Shown in pieces: positions 7,178 to 11,219 of a stretch of DNA of 11,219 bases. A model generated the notes under the pieces. That model was not told the DNA's origin and did not search any database. It was given only the letters and a program-made list of their open reading frames with translations. The number at the start of each line of letters is the position of its first letter. Position 1 is the first letter of the stretch. This DNA comes from Deltaproteobacteria bacterium. GTDB taxonomy: Bacteria; Myxococcota_A; Polyangia; HGW-17. The position numbers and the translations under genes were made by a program. The stretch is from NCBI GenBank assembly GCA_003249585.1, contig QKIM01000569.1, positions 1 to 11,219 on the forward strand. Reading direction: 5' to 3'.

Positions 7178-7615
7178 ATGCGCAAAGCGTTCTTCGTGAT
7201 CCTCGTCTTCCTCCTCGTCGCCTCAGCCTGCAGGCGAGACGAATGGACCATCGAGGGGGACAATCCCATGGAGCGGACCATGCTGCTCTTCCCGGGGACA
7301 CAGAAGTCCATGATCATCAAGGCCCCCAACTACATGCAGAAGATCGACATCGGCCTCGACTTCGACATCCCTGCCGACTCCCTGGAGCTCAAGATCCTCA
7401 GTTCGGGCCATGTGTATCGCGGGACGCGCGTTGCGGGGACCTTTATGCCCCTCGTCGCCTGTGGCATCCCGACCAGCGAGGACGGCATCACCCTGCAACT
7501 CAGACAGCGTGCCCTTGCCAAATCCGCGTGGATAGCCATTCGTGTTGCGCCCTCCGTCTCGAAGATGTGCTCCCCCACTACACCCATCTGGGACGACTAC
7601 GTGGTCCGCCGATGA
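7178..7615 (+). CDS. Small predicted lipoprotein, function unknown
   Basis: The protein has 145 residues with a short signal peptide: MRK, a hydrophobic core (residues 5-14) and VASAC, with C18 as the probable lipidated cysteine. The -3 residue is Ala rather than the preferred Leu, so the lipobox is acceptable but not perfect. The mature part (about 127 residues) looks beta-rich and holds two further cysteines, C95 and C131, which could form a disulfide. I recognise no family. The gene overlaps the following histidine kinase gene by four bases (ATGA), so the two are likely made together, and the protein may take part in signal perception outside the inner membrane. Only a weak purine stretch (CAGGG) precedes the ATG. 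The 57-bp gap to the previous gene has TTGACG at 7152-7157 but no usable -10 box. A membrane-anchored rather than lipidated form is the main alternative. Confidence 0.8.
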   Translation: MRKAFFVILVFLLVASACRRDEWTIEGDNPMERTMLLFPGTQKSMIIKAPNYMQKIDIGLDFDIPADSLELKILSSGHVYRGTRVAGTFMPLVACGIPTSEDGITLQLRQRALAKSAWIAIRVAPSVSKMCSPTTPIWDDYVVRR

Positions 7616-8985
7616 CAACCAGGCGCCTCTCCCTGTACATCCTCCTCGGGGTGCTCTCCCTGGTGCCCGGGGCGCTCATTCTGACTGCCTTTGGTCCCCA
7701 TCGGGGTCTCGACCCCATACTCCTGGCCTCCCTGACCGCGTCCATGGAGCGAACCGTCAGCGGCGCCCAGCCTCCATCCAGCGGCACCAACAGAAGAAAA
7801 CTCAAACCCTTTCTGCATCTCCTCACTGACCGCTACAGCGGGGTCTACCTGACCAACAGCCGCGGCCGCCTCCTCCTGGGCGCCGAAGACGCCTCGGGAG
7901 CACAACAGTGCATATCTCGGCTTTCCCAGGGTGGAACACGAGGCTTTGCGGCGCCCTGGACCTGCTTTGCCTCACCGGAGAACACGCTCCACCTCGCCCT
8001 CTCGGACCCCACGTCCCCGCCCCTCCCCCTCGCCCTCTGGCTGGCCGCCCTGCTGCCGCTGTTGGGAGCATTCCTCTTCATGGTCCATGACGTCAGGCGG
8101 GACCGCCGCCTGCTGACCCTCGGACGCACCATGAAGCAGGTGGGCGCCGGCGGACTGCCCCGCATACCTGCGGCGGGCCAGGGCGAACTGGGTGAACTGA
8201 GCCGCTCGCTGGCCGTCATGGTCGCCCTCATCCGCGAGAAGGAAGAACATCTTGCCGACCAGCTCGCCATCACTGGACGACAGGCCAAACGCCTGGAGCA
8301 ATCGGAACGCGAGCTTTTGAACCGGGAGAAGATGGCCACGGTCGGCAGACTGGCGGCGGGTCTCGCCCACGAACTGGGGAACCCCGTGGCAGCGCTCATG
8401 GGGCTCGTGGAGCTCCTCGCGGAAGGGAATCTCCCAGAGGACGTGGTCCGGGAGAACTATACACTCATGGAGCAGGAGCTGGCACGCATGGACGGCCTCA
8501 TCAGGCAGCTCCTCGCCTTCGCGCGGCCAACCCCGCCGGAACGGATCCCCACTGACCCCTCCGAGGCGGTGACTGGCGCCATCGAGCTGGCACGGGCACG
8601 GAGGGACGTACGGGAGACGCGCTTTGTCAACCGGGTCCCTCAAGATGGCCCCTGGGTCCTGGCCTCCTCGGAACTCACCCAGGTGCTGCTCAACCTGTTC
8701 ATAAACTCGGCGCACGCCGCAGGTCCCGGAGGGACCATCGAGGTGTTCACCGAACCCTCCCCGGAGAGCCTGTCCCTCTTTGTTTTGGACCAGGGTCCCG
8801 GAATTCCCAAGGAAATGGAAGAGGAAATCTTCGAGCCCTTTGTCACCACCAAGGAACCGGGGATCGGCACGGGCCTCGGGCTGAGCATCTCCCGCAAGCT
8901 CATGGAGTCCATGGACGGGGCCCTGACCCTGGAGAAGACCGGGAAAGGCGCCTGCTTCAGGCTGCGACTGCCTTGGGCCCCGTGA
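7612..8985 (+). CDS. Sensor histidine kinase (two membrane helices, HAMP-like linker)
   Basis: This 457-residue inner-membrane kinase should autophosphorylate on histidine and pass the phosphate to a response regulator. Membrane helix 1 lies at about 8-27, and an extracytoplasmic sensor region of ~110 residues (28-137) contains C100 and C118. Helix 2 lies at about 138-158. Residues 159-210 look HAMP-like (GELGELSRSLAVM), followed by a coiled linker. The dimerisation domain has the phospho-acceptor H253 in LAHELGNP, as in the NtrB/ZraS-like group. The ATPase domain has an N-box (N361, N365), DQGPGIP (393-399) and FEPFVTTKEPGIGTGLGLSIS split across 407-427. The start ATG 7612 overlaps the lipoprotein stop (ATGA). 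The frame is open further upstream to 7243, but that part is antiphase to the lipoprotein gene and lacks sense. No response regulator is present in this window, so the kinase is an orphan here and its signal is unknown. Confidence 0.93.
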   Translation: MTTRRLSLYILLGVLSLVPGALILTAFGPHRGLDPILLASLTASMERTVSGAQPPSSGTNRRKLKPFLHLLTDRYSGVYLTNSRGRLLLGAEDASGAQQCISRLSQGGTRGFAAPWTCFASPENTLHLALSDPTSPPLPLALWLAALLPLLGAFLFMVHDVRRDRRLLTLGRTMKQVGAGGLPRIPAAGQGELGELSRSLAVMVALIREKEEHLADQLAITGRQAKRLEQSERELLNREKMATVGRLAAGLAHELGNPVAALMGLVELLAEGNLPEDVVRENYTLMEQELARMDGLIRQLLAFARPTPPERIPTDPSEAVTGAIELARARRDVRETRFVNRVPQDGPWVLASSELTQVLLNLFINSAHAAGPGGTIEVFTEPSPESLSLFVLDQGPGIPKEMEEEIFEPFVTTKEPGIGTGLGLSISRKLMESMDGALTLEKTGKGACFRLRLPWAP

Positions 8986-8996
8986 ACCTTTTTCAG

Positions 8997-9024
8997 TTGA
9001 CAGGTCCCGAGGTGCCCATATAGG
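8997..9024 (+). promoter_or_regulatory. Sigma70-type promoter upstream of the helical-repeat gene
   Basis: A perfect -35 TTGACA (8997-9002) is followed after 16 bp by TATAGG (9019-9024), which matches the -10 consensus at four bases. Transcription would start near 9031, leaving a very short leader before the ATG at 9047. It is the best -35 in the window and probably gives the last two plus-strand genes their own promoter. Confidence 0.55.
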
Positions 9025-9046
9025 GTGCGGCAGGGAAGAAAAACAA

Positions 9047-10165
9047 ATGAACGCGCTCATCTATCTCAAACATCGCCTGATCCTCATCGCCCTCGCGGGC
9101 CTGGTCGGGTTGTTCTTCTTTATGCTCGCCGGCCGCAGACACCACGGCGATACTCCGCGAACCACAACCGTTTCCCCCGCCTCCGTCACCCAAACCCCTG
9201 CTGCCATGGTCAAGCCGACGACTTCCGTTCCCAAGGCGGTCAAACCGGTGGAAAAACCAAAAGGCTGCGTTGTCGACAAGGCGACCCTGCCGGAGCTGCC
9301 CCTCGTGGAGGGCTCCATCCAGTTGTGGCCCAAGACGGTACTGGCCTCCGAGGACAAGGAACTCGCGGCCCACCTGAAGATCGCCCGACCGGACGGTCAC
9401 CCCAAGTTTGAGCAGGTGCGGCACTACCATCTGGCGGGCAAAATCCTGCTGCTGCGCGCCATCTTCCTGGATCACTTCGCCCGCACGGGGAAGAAGCGGC
9501 CTCTGACCCTCCCTGACGGCAGCGACTTCGCCATCCCCGAGGAGCCCCTCAAGGCCAAGGCCCTCGCTCTCGACCTGGCCGGCAAGGCCGCTGCCATGCT
9601 CAGCGCCACCCGCCCCCATCCCAAGTACGCGCTCTGGTCAGAAGCCCTCTATCTCGCAGCCCAGGCTTATCTGCTGCAACGCAAGCCCGAGAACGCCGAG
9701 CGATACCTGGAGATCATCGCGAGGACCAAGTCCAAGGCCTTGGCCGCCTGCTACGGACGCTTTCTCCTGGGGAAGCTGCGCTTCCAGTCCGGCAAGTACC
9801 ATGACGCCATCAAGATGCTCAAGAAGGCCTCCGATCTGCCCCCCTTCTACGAGAAGGTGCGCGAGTGGTATCTTCTGGCTGCCCGGATCGGCGCCACCTC
9901 GGATCAGGACATCCCCTCGGCGGTGGAGATGATCGCACCTCTGGCGGGAAACCGGGAATTCTACCAGGCGCTGGTCCTGGTCATCGCCCAGAGGATCCTC
10001 AGAAGCATAAGCCCCCTGAACACCCTCAAGGCCGTCGCGGGGAAGCTCCAGGCTCCCGCGAGGAAACATCTCGTCGCCTGGACACACACCCTGGTGAAGA
10101 GCTCCCGGCTCCCCCAGCGGGACGCCCTGGCCACGGCCATCTGCAAACTGTACAAGGAGATTTGA
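9047..10165 (+). CDS. Membrane-anchored protein with TPR-like helical repeats
   Basis: This 372-residue protein begins with a short basic cytoplasmic stretch and one membrane helix (about 11-28). A Thr/Pro/Val-rich, low-complexity linker follows (about 35-72). The rest is probably exported and largely alpha-helical. Residues about 195-281 look like tetratricopeptide-type helix pairs: ALWSEALYLAAQAYLLQRKP then ENAERYLEI, and LLGKLRFQSGK then YHDAIKMLKKA. This suggests a protein-binding scaffold at the cell envelope, but no partner is evident. I recognise no named family. The start ATG 9047 has AGGGA at 9032-9036 about 10 nt upstream and its own promoter. The next gene starts 6 nt after this stop, so the two probably form a small operon. 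Confidence 0.85.
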   Translation: MNALIYLKHRLILIALAGLVGLFFFMLAGRRHHGDTPRTTTVSPASVTQTPAAMVKPTTSVPKAVKPVEKPKGCVVDKATLPELPLVEGSIQLWPKTVLASEDKELAAHLKIARPDGHPKFEQVRHYHLAGKILLLRAIFLDHFARTGKKRPLTLPDGSDFAIPEEPLKAKALALDLAGKAAAMLSATRPHPKYALWSEALYLAAQAYLLQRKPENAERYLEIIARTKSKALAACYGRFLLGKLRFQSGKYHDAIKMLKKASDLPPFYEKVREWYLLAARIGATSDQDIPSAVEMIAPLAGNREFYQALVLVIAQRILRSISPLNTLKAVAGKLQAPARKHLVAWTHTLVKSSRLPQRDALATAICKLYKEI

Positions 10166-10171
10166 TCAGCC

Positions 10172-10681
10172 ATGGATTACGCCATCAAGCACACCTTTTC
10201 CTATCCCGTCGAGGTCGTCGAGAAGGCCATGCTCCACCCTGAGCTCGTGCCCTTTTTGCAAAAGGAAATGGGATCCCTGGACGAGATGGAGGTCCTGGAG
10301 GTGAAGGAGGAGGGCGACACCGTCGTCCGCCGGATCCGGTATCTCCCCAAACCCATCATCACGCGCATCGGCTTCAAGAAGGTGCCCCCAAAGGCCATGG
10401 AGTTCGTCGAGCACTCCACCTACCACCGGGCCGAGCGGCGGCTCGACTACAACAACATCTCCACCCACCCCAAGGTGAAGGAGATCTTCGTCAACCGCGG
10501 CTCCATCACCTTCGAGGCCGGAGCGAATTCCACGACCCGCACCATCTCCGGTGAGCTCCATGTGAAGGTCAAGGTCCTGGGCCTCGTGGCCGAGAAGATC
10601 ATCTACAAGTCCGCCAAGCAGGTCCTCGACGACGAGGCCGCCGCCCTCACCAGATTCATCATCGAAAAGCAGCTGGGCTGA
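10172..10681 (+). CDS. Small SRPBCC/DUF2505/PRELI-like protein, function unknown
   Basis: The protein has 169 residues with no signal peptide or membrane segment, so it should be cytoplasmic. The opening (YAIKHTFSYPVEVVEKAM) followed by an HPELVPFL helix, alternating beta-strands, and a long C-terminal helix (about 147-167, with SAKQVLDDEAAALTRFI) fits the helix-grip SRPBCC (START-like) fold. The pattern VKVKVLGLVAEKII before that helix recalls DUF2505 and PRELI-type lipid-transfer proteins. A hydrophobic ligand such as a lipid is therefore a reasonable guess, but no ligand residue can be named. AAGGAG at 10154-10159, inside the end of the previous gene, lies 12 nt before the ATG. The gene ends 5 bp from the convergent nitroreductase gene, with no terminator hairpin between them. 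Confidence 0.82.
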   Translation: MDYAIKHTFSYPVEVVEKAMLHPELVPFLQKEMGSLDEMEVLEVKEEGDTVVRRIRYLPKPIITRIGFKKVPPKAMEFVEHSTYHRAERRLDYNNISTHPKVKEIFVNRGSITFEAGANSTTRTISGELHVKVKVLGLVAEKIIYKSAKQVLDDEAAALTRFIIEKQLG

Positions 10682-10686
10682 GCCGT

Positions 10687-11219
10687 CTACAGTTCATCTG
10701 GTGCATGGGGGGAGATGAGCGAGGGATGCTTGTTGTCACCCCACTTCTCCCAGTGGACCCGGGCCGCGTCGTACTTGTGCTTTGGTTTGTCGCTCCCGTC
10801 GGGCCACCCCACGGGGATGACGGCCAGGGGGACGATGTGCGCCGGCAGGGAGAACAGATCCCTGACCATCTTGACCCGCTCCTCACCAGGATAGACCCCC
10901 GTCCAGACAGCCCCGAGCCCCATGGCCTCTGCTGCGAGGAGGATGTTCTCCGTGGCGGCGCTGGCATCCTGGACCCAGAATTCCCGGCTCTTCCCGGAGA
11001 GCGCCCGCTTCAGATCCCCCGCCACGACGATGGCCGCAGAGGCAGACCGCAGCATCTTGGCGTAGGGGAGCTTCGCCGCCATGGCGTCGAGCCGTGCACG
11101 ACCGGTGATGATCATGAAGGCCCAGGGCTGACTGTTGCGGGCCGTCGGCGCCGCCATACCCGCGCGCACCAGCCGCTCCAGCATAACCGTGGGGACGTTG
11201 CCGGGCCTGAAATGCCGTA
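10687..11219 (-). CDS. Nitroreductase-family flavoprotein, 5'-truncated by window edge
   Basis: The minus-strand frame is open from the right edge to a TAG at 10687-10689, giving 176 visible residues. Before the internal ATG at 11184 the frame continues with RHFRPGNVPTV, which is the usual family N-terminus (R-x-F-x-P...VP), so the real start lies just outside the window. APTARNSQPWAF matches the FMN-contacting PSARNxQPW region. The helix TENILLAAEAMGLGAVWTG and the final GWPDG...HWEKW are typical of the short nitroreductase group, which uses FMN and NAD(P)H to reduce nitro-compounds, quinones or related substrates. The protein is cytoplasmic and probably dimeric. The exact substrate cannot be deduced. 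It converges on the SRPBCC-like gene and looks unrelated to the plus-strand genes. Confidence 0.92.
   Translation of the reverse strand, partial: RHFRPGNVPTVMLERLVRAGMAAPTARNSQPWAFMIITGRARLDAMAAKLPYAKMLRSASAAIVVAGDLKRALSGKSREFWVQDASAATENILLAAEAMGLGAVWTGVYPGEERVKMVRDLFSLPAHIVPLAVIPVGWPDGSDKPKHKYDAARVHWEKWGDNKHPSLISPHAPDEL

Noticed and set aside
7972..9060. Antisense open frame of 362 codons over the histidine kinase gene
   Set aside because: It lies opposite conserved H-, N- and G-box motifs and has no motif of its own.
10679..10690. Bidirectional terminator between the convergent last two genes
   Set aside because: Only 5 bp separate the stop codons and no stem with a T-run is seen there.

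Overview
This is an 11.2 kb stretch of GC-rich bacterial chromosome, densely coded, with strong C/G preference at third codon positions. A predicted lipoprotein, a transmembrane histidine kinase and CDP-alcohol lipid chemistry fit a Gram-negative (diderm) bacterium. The ValRS is of the bacterial type. A deltaproteobacterial or acidobacterial-like host would be plausible, but nothing in the window fixes the phylum. I see no tRNA or rRNA, insertion sequence, CRISPR array or phage gene.

Layout, left to right. (1) Bases 1-1518 hold the 3' part of a large plus-strand gene I cannot assign to a family with confidence; it is open at the left edge. (2) Bases 1519-2005 are a 487-bp gap. It is not featureless: it has nested inverted repeats that could fold as a structured RNA, an AT-rich block, a perfect 29-bp palindrome and three evenly spaced copies of a heptamer. 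(3) Bases 2006-3322 encode a radical SAM enzyme of unknown substrate with extra cysteines. (4) A recognisable sigma70-type promoter at 3389-3416 drives valS (valyl-tRNA synthetase, 3459-6380), which carries an unusual charged insertion in its editing domain. A CDP-alcohol phosphatidyltransferase gene overlaps the valS stop codon by one base. (5) Bases 7178-8985 hold a small predicted lipoprotein gene overlapping a sensor histidine kinase gene (ATGA). (6) After a second promoter (8997-9024) come a membrane-anchored helical-repeat protein and a small protein resembling the SRPBCC/DUF2505/PRELI-like lipid-binding fold. (7) A nitroreductase-family gene runs in from the right edge on the minus strand and converges on the last plus-strand gene with a 5-bp gap.

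How the genes work together: seven complete plus-strand genes plus one partial gene run in the same direction, and several are translationally coupled. The most convincing functional unit is the lipoprotein/histidine kinase pair, which looks like a sensory module without a response regulator in view. The valS/CDP-alcohol phosphatidyltransferase coupling is co-expression of housekeeping-type genes rather than an evident pathway. There is no clear evidence of a new multi-gene system. The items most worth following up are the unassigned first gene, the structured gap before the radical SAM gene, the radical SAM protein, the ValRS insertion and the lipoprotein/kinase pair.
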